NCBI GenBank assembly: GCA_026545765.1
Contig: CM048842.1
Coordinates: 22,346,667-22,410,666 of the forward strand
Origin: Plantago major
Lineage: Eukaryota; Streptophyta; Magnoliopsida; Lamiales; Plantaginaceae
Length of the DNA: 64,000 nt
Direction of reading: 5' to 3'
In this document: positions 19,908-32,059 of the stretch, piece after piece
How the letters are laid out: each line of letters begins with the position of its first letter
Numbering within the stretch: the stretch's first letter is position 1
Made by a program: the position numbers and the translations under genes
Notes under the pieces: generated by a model
What the model was told of the DNA's origin: nothing
Database searches by the model: none
What the model saw: the letters and a program-made list of their open reading frames with translations, nothing else

Positions 19908-22900
19908 TTAGATAATCCTCAGATATCTGATGTCACCCTTGTATTGATCTTCAGTTAGATAGAACGACTCACATGGTTCCACAGCGAGTCTTGCTCTTGT
20001 GCCTGTTCCTGTGATATTCAGAATTCTGTGCACATCATCTGGCTTTCCATATGGACATTCATCAGAGAGGTCCTTTCTCATGGCTTCAGTTCTCTTGACA
20101 ACATCAAAATCCAACCAGGCTTTAATGTGATTGGTGTTGATCAAGGTTGGCTTATCTTTTCTCCATGCCATAAGTTGTTTATGGATTGGTTCTAGAAATC
20201 TTGAATTTAACAATAGATGCTTAAGTTCCAGAATCCAATAGCCATTTTTCTGATTGATGCACCTGTAGACAGAGGAATCATTGTCATACTTCACATACTC
20301 TATTTTGGCTTCTTCTGGCCTGAGTGGAAGTTGACTTTGTCTTTGCTCAGCTCTCAGTCTGTTCCTTCTCTGTCTTGAATTCTCTTTGGGGTTGTTGCTT
20401 GAAGAACCACCCTGGATAGACTTGGTATTTTCAGAGGGTGTTTTAGCTGCTAGGGGCTTTGCAGCTATGGGCTCAGTTAGGCTTTCAATTTTCCTTTTCT
20501 TGTGAAGAGGAGCTTCATCTTCATCAGTTTCCTCATCATCATCCAGATTAAATCTTGTGAGTGTTATACAGCCTTCTTCATTGCCCAGGGACTTGATTTG
20601 GCCTTCTTCTTCTTCAGAAGATTCATCAATCCCTTTACTTGTCTTCTCCTTGGAGCCTTGGTACTCCTTGGAGGTTTTTGTGCCATGGCCCTTGTTATCA
20701 TTGTAGTTCCTTCAGTAGGTTTCTGGGAAGCAGCTACTATTTGCAAAGCAGCTTGGCTTGAGGAGGGTTCATTGATTCTGATTGGTGGCTGGGAAGTTTT
20801 CATGTTTCTTCTTCCTCTTTGAGCCTTTTGACTCAGATTTCTTCTTGTTTTCTTCTCCTTCTTCCCATTCCCCCTGACTTTGAGGTCCAGATTTGTACAC
20901 TCTTTCCCCCTTAGTCATTGTTGGCTGACTCAGTCTCATAAAAGAATCTGAGAGAGTGTTAAAATGCCCTTGTAAATAATTATAGGCAGTGACCAACTTC
21001 TGAAGTTCGACTTTGAGCTCCTGATTTTGCTTGATAAATCCATTGTCCTTATCAGTGAGCTCTGCCAATGGGCCTAGGATGGCATCTGCTTTTCCAGCAG
21101 TGTAACTTGCCTCTTGGAAAGCTTTTTCAGCTAAAGATGCATCATCGTCCCTTATCATTCCCAGATCTTTCTGAGCAATGACTATGCTAGTTGTTCTCTG
21201 AGTGATGAGCTCAGTGAACTTTTTCATTCGGAGGGACGAGGCAATTACTTCCTTGTTTTGTGAAGACATCTCCTTTTCGGATGAGCGATTACTTGGTATC
21301 TGTTCATGTATTCATGGGAGTGGACATTTGGCAGTTTGCTGAATATTGCAGGAGCAATCAGCTTCCTTTTCAAGTGAGAGACCGCTAGATGTTCATTGCG
21401 GTGCTCTGCCAAAGTCTTGTCTTCTTCATCATCTGAGTAATCAGCCCAGTGATCTTCATCCTCTTGGACATTCTCATCGATTGTATCGAGTCCAGCAATC
21501 ATCTCAGAGATTGGTTTCTTCCCTTTCTGGGAGGAGGATGGTACTTCTTTTGAAGATGATGCAGCCTTAACATCATGCTTGACTTCAGATACTTCTTCAG
21601 TATCGAGTTCTTTGGTGATAGCATTCACAGCATCCTGTAGCTCTTTAACCTTAGAGTAAGCAATCATTTCTTGTAAGTATTGATCTTGTAGTTGATCAAG
21701 CTTGTCTCTGGATCTAGCTATTTGATCTTCCAGTTGAAGATGGAGCTGTTGTTCTTCTTCCAACAGTTGTTTGAGTTGAGCAGTTCTGGTTTGAGTGTTT
21801 AATATTTTTTCTGATTGGTTTCTTGAGCTCAACTACTTGTTCAAGAGTAATGGCGGGTGTTGGGAAGATGGATGAGTAGATTTCTGAGGAGATGGGGACG
21901 GAGATTTCTGTGAAGTCTTCTCAGTGTGCTTTTCAGTAGCTGAGGCATTATTCCTTAGCAAAATTCCTCCGGTCCCTGGTGCAGGGGCATCATCATCATC
22001 CTTTTTATCTGTGTCATCCTTTTGGTGATGGTCAGTGGGAGGTTCATCGAAGTCATTTTCGTTTATCTCTTCCTCCTCATCATCTTCAGATACAAGATTG
22101 ATCACTTCAGGAATAGTGATCTTCTGCCCATTAACCTCTTCTTGTTCAGAAGGTATAAATTGCAGAGTTTGGGGCAGAACTGGCTTGAATGCCATCTGTA
22201 ATCTTGTCTGACCATCTGCCTGTTCAAAGGCTTGTATCAAACTGTGCGCCACTTCTCTGGAGAAATCCTTATGCAATAGAGTTGCAACTGTGTACTGTTC
22301 GGTAGGGAACATTGCATGGATATATGTCTCCAAGTCAAGAGCTCGTGCTCGTCTGTTTGGTTGATCTGTGATTCTCAATATTTCAGAGATATCAGAGCAC
22401 CTTAACCTTTGCCATTTCTTGAAGCATTGAATATGCTTTGGCAGGGTGTGAGCTTTGAAGAAGGGAAGTAGGTCCCTTTTCTCATCATTGGGAGCCTGCT
22501 TTGCACTTGTTTGAGCTTGAAAGAAAGAGTTTTGAGTGAGCTTCAAAACTTTTATAGATATCTGAGTAGAAGTGTAGTTTAGTTTACGAGTTACGAGTAA
22601 GTACTTGAGCTCGGAGACTTGTGCTCTTGAGACAATTGGTGTCTCGGATATCTTGTTGTGAGGAGACTTGGAAGTCGGTCCTCATCAACCTTTCTTTCTT
22701 GAACCTGAGAATTAAAATTATCACAATACTTAGGAAATTTTATCAAGAAAACTTTAAGTGACAAGTCAGATATCTGAGAGGTCAATTACCTCCATGGGAG
22801 GCTCAGATACTTGTCTCTCAGAGACTTGTGCAGTCTCTGGAATCTTTTCTTGTCATGAAGGCCTTGATGCCTCATCAATTTCCATAGGTGCAGGGGATGT

Positions 22901-25304
22901 CGCAACTCTGTCCCCTTGCACTTCTACTTCTGAGTGAGCCTGTGAGTAGAAAGCATTGAATAATTTAGAGAAGAAGTTTTAGTTAACCCAAGGTGAAGAA
23001 TATTTATCATTGATTTTCATATACCTTCATACTGGAAGGCTTAATGATCTGTTCTTCAGAAACCTTGTCGGTTTCTGGGTTTTCTTCTGGCATTTCTGCC
23101 TTATCTTCCTCTTTCTCAGTTGGAGCCTGTTAGAAACATTCACTTAATTGGTTAAGTAAATTATCGTATAACTGAAAAATGACAACTTAAGAAACATTTT
23201 ATCACCTGTAGAACAGGCTCAGATTTCTTAAGAGGTGAGGTTGATGAGACCTCTTTCTCAGTTTCTTAGGCAAGCTTTCCAGCTTCCTCTTGTCCTTATG
23301 TTTCTAACTCAGCCTGTAACAAAGAATTTCGATAAATAACAAGATGTACAAGCATAAAATTTGCACAAGATAAGAGTTAAACCATTCAACTACCTTATCC
23401 GTGTCAGGCTGATTGGTTTCTGACACTTGTGACCTTTCTATACATTGGTCTTCTTGTTCCAGTATTTCTTCTTTGTTTGAAGTTTCAGGTACTTCACACC
23501 TTTCCTGAGTGTGCAACTCAGTTGCCTCCCCTGGTTGATCATTCTGAGTAGATGTCTCAGTTTGATCCCTCTCATTGAGTTGGGGAACCTGCTCTTTTGC
23601 AGGATTTTCTTCAGCATACTGTATTGTTGGTAATTCAAAATGGAGTTCATTTACCATTTCATCAACCACTAGTGGCTGTTGTGGTTGTTGTGTTTGTGGT
23701 TGTTGTGGTTGTCTGGAAGCAGAGGATTGGTCAGTAGAATGTTCTTCCAGATTTTTAGATGTGGCATTTTCATCAGCATCTGCCAGCACTAAATTACCAC
23801 TCATCAGGGCTTCTTGAAGTTATGCATAAGAAACGTTCCCTGATGAAGTATTTGTACCAACAACCTTTGCTATAGATGCTTGTTCAGCAACCTGTGGTGT
23901 AGGTTCTTTTTCAGATACCTTTTCACCAGTTACTGTTTCAGTAACCTTAGCCCTCTTTGCTCTTTCTAGGACTTGAGAGATGACTAGTTCATCATCTTCA
24001 TCGTCAGAGCTCTCATTAGCATTAGGAACTGATTGGTCCATAACTCCTGCGGTTTCTGCAGATAGGGCTTGGTGTTTTTCACCACTTTTGGCAGCATTTA
24101 TGAGTTCATCAGCAAGGCATTCTGCATTAGTCGCAACATTTCTGAACGCACTTTCTCTTGCTGAGTCTACTTGTGCAGTAGTTGATGATTCTTTTGCAGC
24201 ATTGATGAGTTGATCTGCCTTTATCAGTTCATCGACAAGGCCTGTAGATATCTGAGAATCGACAATCTCTTTGGGTGTGTCTTCTGATTTGCCAGCAGAC
24301 TTCTTTCTTGAAGTTCTGGGCTTCTTGGTCGAAACCTTTTCTTCAGATACCTTTTCAGACTTTCGCTTCTTAGAACCTTTCTGAGACCCAGTAACCTTTT
24401 TCATCAAGTTTGTATACTCATATTTGTAGTAGGTTCTTTGTTGGCTATTTCAGCCGTCTCTCTGAGCTTAATGCCAAGCTTCTCCAGCAAGTAGCATATC
24501 TTCAGACCATAGCCTACTGTGGCCTTTGGCTCAGCTAGTCCTTTGGCAATCTTAGGCTCGAAGCCTTGAATCTTCTTCACAAACTTCATGAAGGCGTACT
24601 TTCCCGATTAAAGGGTTTTCCGGCCTTTTGTCTTGTTGATTCAGCAAGAACATCATGATCCATCGTTCTTGGCTTATCTGGTCAGCACCTCCTTGTAGAC
24701 CATCAAAGCATCTGTGAAGAATGCAAGCCAATACATCCCAGTGAACCATCAGATGTCTGGTTCGGATGTCAGCAAGCTTGAACTCAGTGGGTGTATCTGA
24801 TTTTCAAGATCACACATCATCATGATTCTTTAACACCTTCAAGGAGATCATCATCCTTGGTGTTTACTTCAAAATCCTTTCCAAGATTTTGAAACTCAAA
24901 CAACTTACAGAAAGTTGTTAAGTCCAGAAGGATTTCCTTTCCTTGGACTGAGGTTTTGACAGACACTATTTCAGTGCCTTCAGAAACACAGGAAATTATC
25001 CTGGAGTTGTTGTAGAATTCCAACACATCGAATGATGAAATTCCACTAGGCGGCGGATAGAAAACCTTGATTTGTGCCTTTTCAAGCATGTCAAGAATTA
25101 GCTTCGTCGACTTGGTTTTCTATTGCGGTAGTGAGGTATTCCTCAACCATGGCACCACCCAAATCATTCGTGATTTGAAGTCCGATTAGGTCGATTAAAA
25201 TCTCCTACCAGTCGGTTGTTCACAATAACCAACTCCGGTGCTTGCTTTTCAGCAGTACTAGTGGAGGATTGAGATTTCAGTGTAGAAGAATTCTTTGGGG
25301 CCAT
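19908..25304 (-). pseudogene. Element A accessory ('env-like') gene
   Basis: The start at 25304 (ATGGCCCC...) has a TATA box 190 bp upstream. The N-terminal module has DVLEFYNNSRIISCVSEG and SVQGKEILLDLTTFCKLF. A basic stretch follows (KKRKSEKVSEEK, TKKPRTSRKK). The middle consists of short cassettes separated by intron-like spacers (22705-23393). The C-terminal part is coiled-coil-prone and glutamine-rich (QLKQLLEEEQQLHLQLEDQI), then basic (STKAPRRRQVKG), and ends in a conserved block (NGYWILELKHLLLNSRF). No signal peptide or membrane helix is seen. SIRE relatives call this env-like; the features seen suit an intracellular, perhaps nuclear, protein better. Broken in several places. Confidence 0.75.
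22705..23393 (-). other. Intron-like spacers of element A accessory gene (four)
   Basis: Four GT...AG spacers read on the minus strand: 23393-23314 (80 bp), 23215-23127 (89 bp), 23024-22940 (85 bp) and 22789-22705 (85 bp). Donors begin GTAGTTG, GTGATAA, GTATATG and GTAATTG. Acceptors end TTGTTACAG, TTCTAACAG, ACTCACAG and ATTCTCAG. All fall between codons where the flanking frame can be read. Equivalent spacers occur in F and G. Confidence 0.7.
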
Positions 25305-26101
25305 CTCTTTATTTAGTGTAGAGAATTTGGATTGGTGTTTGAAAGAGATTTGATTCAGTAATTCTTTCCAGAAAAACTTAATCTTGATTTGCAGAGATTG
25401 TAGAAGGTTTGCAGAGAATCAAGAGAATGTTTTGCTATTTTTGTGCAAGTCTGAATGTTGGATTAGGCGAAAGTGATCTCTTTTGCCAAAATCCTATATA
25501 TATAGCAACGTAATTCTAACAAACATATACACACAAATTGGTTTTGTACGTATGTATCTGTGAATTGCAGTGAGGCGTGGGTAAAAGTTTGTTCGGCATT
25601 AAATGCATAGTGGGCCACGTCTGAATTTTAACAGTCCACTATTTACAGAGAATTAATTTCGTCCGTTAAGGTCAAACGCTTAATTTCATCAAGGGTCACC
25701 ATTGCTTCTTCAGCAATGATCACAATCAACAATTGTGATTGTGCCCAATTAATGAATTTTGGCGATTTGCTATCTGAATCACAATTCAGTGTGACTAATA
25801 ACACTGTTTGTATCTGAGTCTATCTCATACTCAATATTTGTCCAAGTTTTACACAAATATAGAAATAATACAAATTTCAAGAGAGTAGTTGACTGCAGAC
25901 AGTTGTACTATTCTCTTTTGTGTTCCCCTTCACTGAATGAACTAGATATTTGAGTTCCCGTCTGAGAGATCTTAAGCTGTCTTTTTGCTCTTTAGCCTTT
26001 TTGACTTCTGGATACCTGTTCCAGTTTTCTCTTTTCTCTTCTCTGGATGCCCGTTCCAGATACCTCTTCTCTGGATGCCTGTTCCAGATACCTCTTCTCT
26101 T
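25305..26101 (-). promoter_or_regulatory. Element A spacer between pol and accessory gene: hairpin array and internal promoter
   Basis: Next to pol (25950-26088) lies an array of hairpins: TCTGGA and TCCAGA arms around ACAGGCA or ACGGGCA (26070-26088, 26042-26060), one with 5-bp arms (26008-26024) and a decayed fourth (about 25950-25966). A purine tract AGGGGAACACAAAAG (sense strand) follows near 25913-25932. The internal promoter has GCATTAAATGC (25596-25606), TGGGCC beside it and a TATA box CTATATATATAG (25494-25505). These parts are shared with F, and the promoter also with G. Confidence 0.65.
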
Positions 26102-28120
26102 TCAGTTCATTGGTAGTTCCATTAGTCCAAGACTATGTCTTAAGGCTAAGAATCTACTTTCTTGTAGTGGCTTAGTGAAGATATCTGCAAGTTGGTCTTC
26201 AGTGCCAATCTTGAGTATCTCTATATTGCCTTTTTCAACATGGTCTCTGATGAAGTGATGTCTAACATCAATATGCTTTGTTCTGGCATGAAATTTAGGA
26301 TTCTGTGTAATCGCAATAGCACTTGTGTTGTCACAGAAAATGGGAGTTTTCTTCTCATCGAGTCCATAGTCTTTAAGTTGTTGTTGTATCCACAGAATTT
26401 GTGTTGCACAACAACCAGCAGCAATATATTCAGCCTCTGTGGTAGAAGTTGCAATTGAGTTTTGCTTCTTGCTAAACCACGAGATAAGTCTAGTACCCAG
26501 AAACTGACAAGTTCCTGAGGTGCTTTTCCTATCAAGCAGTGATCCAGCATAATCAGCGTCTGAGTACCCAGCTAAACTCAATCCGCTTTCTTTAGGATAC
26601 CACAATCCTACATCTACTGTACCTTTTACATACCTTAATATTTTCATAGCAACGTTGTAGTGTGTTTGCATCGGATTTGTCTGAAATCTAGCACACACTC
26701 CAACGGCGTATTGAATATCAGGTCTACTTGCAGTGAGGTAAAGTAGTGAACCTATCAATTTCCTATACTTATGTTCTTCCACACTCTTATCTGATTCAGT
26801 ATAGGTCATTTTGGTTCCAATGCTCATAGGTATCTTAGCATTCTTTTCAGAAGGCTTAAGATTGAATTTTGTGAGCATATCTTTTGCATACTTTGTTTGA
26901 CTAATGAATATTCCATCATTGAGTTGCTTGACTTGCAATCCTAGAAAATAATTCATTTCTCCCATCATGCTCATCTCAAACTTGCTTTTCATGAGATTTG
27001 CAAAGTCATTACAAAGTTGCTTGTCCTTAGATCCAAATATGATGTCATCAACATATACTTGAACTAAGAGTAGTTTCCCGTCATGATTTAAGGTAAATAA
27101 AGTTTTATCAACTTTACCTTTCTTGAAACCACTTTCCAGAAGGTATTTGGCCAAAGTGTCATACCATGCTCTTGGAGCCTGTTTCAGTCCATACAGAGCT
27201 TTCTGTAATTTATAGACCATTCTACTTTCTGAGAAAACTTCAAAGCCCAATGGTTGCTCAACATAAACTTCTTCTGCAAGTTCACCGTTCAAGAATGCAC
27301 TTTTGACATCCATCTGATAAAGTTTAAAATCTTTATGAGCTGCAAAGGCTAGAAAGAGTCTTATTGCATCCAATCTGGCAACTGGTGCATATGACTCATC
27401 AAAATCTAAGCCTTCATGCAGGTAAATCCTCGCAACCAATCTTGCTTTGTTTCTGGTTATTTCACCAGATTCATTCATTTTGTTTCTGAAAACCCATTTA
27501 GTTCCAATCACAGATATTCCTTCTACAAATGGAACTAGTTTCCAGACTTTGTTTCTCTCAAATTGATCCAACTCTTCTTGCATTGCAGAGATCCAGTCTT
27601 GGTCTCCTAATGCTTCTTCTATATTTTTAGGTTCAATATTTGAGATGAAACATCCAAAGAGAGAATTAGCATTTTCAGCTATTGCTCTCCTAGTCCTAAC
27701 ACCTTGATTAATTGGTCCAATCACATCTTTTGCAGGATGATCCTTGATCCATCTCATCATAGGTTTAGTGCTAGTAGGATCAATATCCAAATGATTTGAA
27801 TGTGAATCACTAGGATTTTGATTTGATACTATTTCAGTATCTAAGACATTTTGCTCCTCAGAAGGGCAATTAATGTCTGACACTTGCTCAGTGTTTGAGC
27901 TATCTGGAACATGTCTTTCAGAGAGATTGTTTCCAGAGATAGCTTCATGATGAACATCTTCAGTTTCCATTTCTGGAAGTTTCATAGGAAATTCTTCATC
28001 ATGTTTGTGAGTCATCTTGTTGTTACTAGGCACTTCATGCTTTTCTACGTCAGAGTCATCCTCACTTTCCATAATGATATTTCTCCTTTCTGAGGATTCT
28101 TCTTCAGAATCCCTCAGCAA
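26102..28120 (-). CDS. Element A copia reverse transcriptase-RNase H
   Basis: An open frame of 672 residues. RT blocks in order: [83 protein letters not shown] and the catalytic [10 protein letters not shown]. RNase H follows with [33 protein letters not shown] and the end block [13 protein letters not shown]. The upstream part is the acidic linker after integrase, so the first methionine is internal to the polyprotein. It would copy element RNA and degrade it in the particle. The frame ends in LGLMELPMN just before the hairpin array. Confidence 0.95.
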   Translation of the reverse strand: MLRDSEEESSERRNIIMESEDDSDVEKHEVPSNNKMTHKHDEEFPMKLPEMETEDVHHEAISGNNLSERHVPDSSNTEQVSDINCPSEEQNVLDTEIVSNQNPSDSHSNHLDIDPTSTKPMMRWIKDHPAKDVIGPINQGVRTRRAIAENANSLFGCFISNIEPKNIEEALGDQDWISAMQEELDQFERNKVWKLVPFVEGISVIGTKWVFRNKMNESGEITRNKARLVARIYLHEGLDFDESYAPVARLDAIRLFLAFAAHKDFKLYQMDVKSAFLNGELAEEVYVEQPLGFEVFSESRMVYKLQKALYGLKQAPRAWYDTLAKYLLESGFKKGKVDKTLFTLNHDGKLLLVQVYVDDIIFGSKDKQLCNDFANLMKSKFEMSMMGEMNYFLGLQVKQLNDGIFISQTKYAKDMLTKFNLKPSEKNAKIPMSIGTKMTYTESDKSVEEHKYRKLIGSLLYLTASRPDIQYAVGVCARFQTNPMQTHYNVAMKILRYVKGTVDVGLWYPKESGLSLAGYSDADYAGSLLDRKSTSGTCQFLGTRLISWFSKKQNSIATSTTEAEYIAAGCCATQILWIQQQLKDYGLDEKKTPIFCDNTSAIAITQNPKFHARTKHIDVRHHFIRDHVEKGNIEILKIGTEDQLADIFTKPLQESRFLALRHSLGLMELPMN

Positions 28121-29000
28121 TAGTTCTTTGAACCTTTCTGAGAGTTCATCAATAGGAGGTGTTTTCTTACTTCCTTCATAGAATACAACATGAACTGATT
28201 CTTCAATTTTCTTTGTTCTTTTGTTGTAAATTCTTTAGGCTTTGCTATTCGTGGAATAACTAAGAAATACACCTTCATCTGCCTTTGGTTGAAATGTTCT
28301 CAGATAATCTTTCCCATTGTTTAGAACAAAACATTTACAACTAAATACTCTCAGATGTTTGATATTAGGGGGTCTACCAACCAAGATTTCATAAGGGGTC
28401 TTGTCATGGTGTTTATTTATCAAGCATCTGTTCTGAGTGTAGCAAGCTGTGTTTACAGCTTCAACCCAATAAATTTCACTTATTTCAGTGTCAGCTATCA
28501 TCGTCCTTGCAGCTTCTTTAAGGGTTCTGTTTTTCCTTTCTGCAACACCATTTTGTTGAGGTGTTCTTGCAGAGGAAAGTTGGTGTTGTATACCTTTGCA
28601 GGTACAAAACTCTTTTATGTACTGGTTGACAAACTCAGTACCATGGTCTGTTCTGATTGCAGATACCTTGTCATTTTTCATGACTTCAAGCTTTTTCAGC
28701 AAGTTTGGTATCTCCACCTAGCATCGATTTGTGTTTCGAAAAGACAACCAAGTGAATCTTGAGAAGTCATTTACAACAACCATACTTCTTTCTGCATAAC
28801 TAGTTACAGATGATTCAAAAAACCATGTGTAATAGTTGCGTTGGTCTAACTAGAGTGTCGATTTTGGACTTGAAAGAGATCTTAGATTGTTTCCCCATCG
28901 TGACAAAGCAGATACCATCCTTTACGAAAGATGTTCGGGAAGGCCAACCACTAACTCTTTCTTGGCAAGTCTGTTGAGTTTTGAAGTTCAAGTGACTCAT
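28121..29000 (-). pseudogene. Element A integrase region
   Basis: The GAG-pre-integrase zinc region is recognisable near 28820-29000 (MSHLNFKTQQTC). The core domain includes AIRTDHGTEFVNQYIKEFC with a catalytic Asp, and TPQQNGVAERKNRTLKEAAR with the catalytic Glu. NTACYTQNRCLINKHHDKTP and the GRPPNIKHLRVFSCKCFV block follow. The order protease-integrase-RT is that of Ty1/copia. Broken in a few places. Confidence 0.85.
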
Positions 29001-29329
29001 TCTTTTGTGCCATAACCGGTGCTCTTACGTGACCAGATTGACTCACCATGAGACATTCTTCGATTGTGGCGGATGCCCAATCGGCAACATAAAGACTACC
29101 TTCGCCGAGCAACCAAGAGGTATCTACTTTGACTCATTGTCAATTAGTTTGCGATATTTTGCTTTGAATTTTATAGTAAAACCTCTTATGCAAACCTGCT
29201 CATGCTAAATAGATTATATTTCAAATCCTTAACATGTAATGTCGTCGGTGATTGTTAATGTTCCCAATTTGACGTTGCCAAATCCCGAGAGGATTTAATT
29301 CTCCTCCAAATCGATATCCGGTCACGTGT

Positions 29330-29430
29330 TGCAAGCTTTGTAATCGACGGTTGCTTTGTCTCCTGTCATGTGCTTTCCGCATCCACTATCAAATAGCCAT
29401 TGTGCTTTAGTCCAGGAAGCATTCTGCACA
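29330..29430 (-). pseudogene. Element A protease active-site region
   Basis: The minus strand encodes AQWLFDSGCGKHMTGDKA. The DSG triplet is the copia protease active site, and the following GCxxHM is typical of SIRE-like pol. Element F has the same block near 38415-38460. Confidence 0.8.
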
Positions 29431-31963
29431 CAACAGGAAACAGGAGATTAGGTTCTCAATTTACAATTGGAACCATCAGGACTAAACAATCTTCCAGTAG
29501 GAATCCATTTTTGGATGAATTTCCTTGGAACATTCTTTTGTCTGATAGGAACATAAGGAGGAATTCTAATTGAATGATTATCATTATTGAGAATTATTTT
29601 CTTCCTTGGTGTGTTCCTAGGTGCTCCATTTGGTGCTTTCAGATACCTGTCAGGTTTCTGAGTTTGCTTTTCAGCAAACTTAGCTTTCCTTGCCAGATTT
29701 CTTCTAGCCCTGGAATTCAGATTTTCAGTGGCTTGATTTATCTTCCACTTCTGATAATTGCTTTGAGCAATTCTAGCCTTTAACCATCATTCTTGCTCCT
29801 GTTTGTATTCATAAGCAAGTTTCCCGATGCCTTTGTAGCCAATACCGTTTCGAGCACTTGAAGCTATCTGAGATCTTTTCTCAGCAGCTTTGCTAGTCTC
29901 TGGTTGGTCCAATTTCTTTCCAGAAAAAGTGACATGGGAGAATTTGCCAGCTCCTGCAATTCTACCTTCTTAAGAGACATATATCCTTGTGGTGTTTACA
30001 CTTTTCAGTGTTGTGTTTCTTTTCAGAGACGTGCCCAACAGTTTTGTTTTTGACTTGTTTTTCCCACAAAGGTTTAGTCGCAACTGCCTTTCCTTTGTCA
30101 ACAATCTTCGTCTTCTCACCGATACTATAGATTGCATGGGAACCATCTTGCTGAGTACTTACAAATGTTCTTCTTTCCTTACTCTTATTCAGAGTGATAG
30201 AACAATCATGCTGTATATTCATTGAAGTCCTTTCTTTTCTGAAGGATCTCTTAGGTAAGATTGTACTTCAGTAAGAGTGTCACTAGCTTTGGCATAAGAT
30301 TGAAAAGATAATTCTTTCTTCTTGAGTTCCTTGTTCTCAGAAAGAAGATCTTCATGTTTCTTTCGTAATTCAGCCATTGCTTCTTTATGTGACTTTTCAG
30401 TCTCAGATATCTGAGCTTTGAGAAATGCATTTTCAGCATCCTTTTTCTCAGATACCTTAACTAATTGAGAATTTTCCTTTGCAAGAGAATTCTTTTCTTC
30501 TTCAAGATTTTCGGCTCTAGCTCGGATCATTAGAAATTCTCTTTTATAGATGTCAAGTTCTTTCCTGAGATTTTCTAGATCTTTTATTTCTTCTTCATCA
30601 CTTTCATAAGTATAACAAGAAGTATGTGTTACCTCATCAGCCATAAGACAGATTTCTATGTTAGAGATGTCTGGACCGTCAATTTCAGCAACTCCACACA
30701 TTTTATTCTTCTTGAGGCCGAAGTCGATTATATCATGAGTAACTCCACATAATTCTGGTGATGGTAAGGTTGAGTCATCTGAATTGTCATCTTCAGAATC
30801 TGTCTCAACGTCTAGAGCATCCAGTTGAATTTGGATTTTCTTTCTTTCTTCAGTTAACAAAGCTTTCTGGCTTCTTCTGAAGATTCTTCTATCTTTCTTG
30901 TCACCTGTCATTAGTTTGTTGAAGGCAGGACAATCCTTCTTGAAGTGGCCAGGTTTCTGACAATAGAAAAAGATATCGTTTCCAATTTCTGCTTCCTCAA
31001 TACATGATGCTTTCTGAGCTGGCTTGTTCTGCGAGCTTTGCATATTTTTGTACTGGTGATAGTTTGAGCCTAGATGCTTTTTCAGCTTCTCTTTGGCTTT
31101 TCTTCTCTCAATTTCTCGACTGACATATTTACTCATTTGCTTTGCAGCAAGAGCATCCTCAGTCTCTTCCTTGCTTTTCTTCTTTTCAGAAGTTCCTTGA
31201 GCAACTAGAGCAACATTCTGCAACTTTTCAGTTGTTTGTTCTCTTTGTGTTGTCTCATAATCTACCGTAGCAAGATGTGAGAAGAGTTCCACTGGAGTGA
31301 TATTTGGCATTCCTTGGTTAAAATAAAAGAATTTGGTATGCTCCCAGTTGTGGTTAAGACTTCTGACAATAGTCTTAATCTTTTACATTGGGAGTATCTC
31401 TGCTTTCCCCAAGTCGCCATATCACTCATGAGAGTGGTAAATCTGAAATAAAGTTCTTCCAGAGTTTCATGGGTCCTTGTTTGAAATTTTGAAATTTCAA
31501 CTTGAGAACTTCGAACTTGTTTTCTTTTTTTCGGTTAAACATGCATTTCTTCAATCGGTTGCGAAACTTTCGCCGCTTTAGCACCCACGTTTACTTGTAT
31601 GTGCTCAGGTGTCGATCTGATGATGATATTACGAGCTTGACCATCCAGACGATTCCTCTTGGCATCTTCCGATGTCCAGAGTTCTCTAGGCTTTGGTTCG
31701 TAAATAACTTGACTAGTAGATCTTCCACTTGTTGACGCATCGGTTTGTGAAGATCCTTCGCTTTGATCTCTGTCTCTACCATTAGAAACCTCCATGACTT
31801 GTTTGAGTTGTTGAATGACTATTGGGCCATTCTTTATCACTTCGATCATTTCGTAACTTATGGCTTCAAGGTGGAGCATCATGTTGTTTTTCCATTTCTC
31901 GTAATTCTCGGGTTTGAGAACGGGTGCATCACTTAGAGACATTCCTGCACACTTAACACACAA
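29431..31963 (-). pseudogene. Element A gag (UBN2 type) with coiled coil
   Basis: The likely start is the MSLSDAPVLKPENYEKWK near 31942, opening with the UBN2-type copia gag pattern (Asn-Tyr-x-x-Trp). RELWTSEDAKRNRLDGQARN is conserved in this group. Near 30960 a zinc-knuckle-like CQKPGHFKKDC is seen. Beyond it is a long heptad-like coiled coil (LRKELDIYKREFLMIRARAE, SEKKDAENAFLKAQI), a known SIRE trait. A His/Cys cluster (CKHHKDIC) lies near 29990. The product would build the particle. Broken in several places. Confidence 0.85.
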
Positions 31964-32045
31964 ATTAAATAGTCCTCGAAAATGGACAAAGTTCGTTCAC
32001 CTATCTGGGGATCTAGGTTCAGTGCAGAAGGCTTGTGAACCTCCT

Positions 32046-32057
32046 GCTCTGATACCA
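32046..32057 (-). promoter_or_regulatory. Element A primer binding site
   Basis: The minus strand reads TGGTATCAGAGC, complementary to the 3' end of initiator tRNA-Met. This is the standard plant copia primer. It lies two bases inside the 5' LTR edge. Confidence 0.92.
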
Positions 32058-32059
32058 CT

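Noticed and set aside
32046-32057. tRNA gene at the primer site
   Set aside because: Only the 12-base complement of the tRNA 3' end is present. It is a primer binding site.
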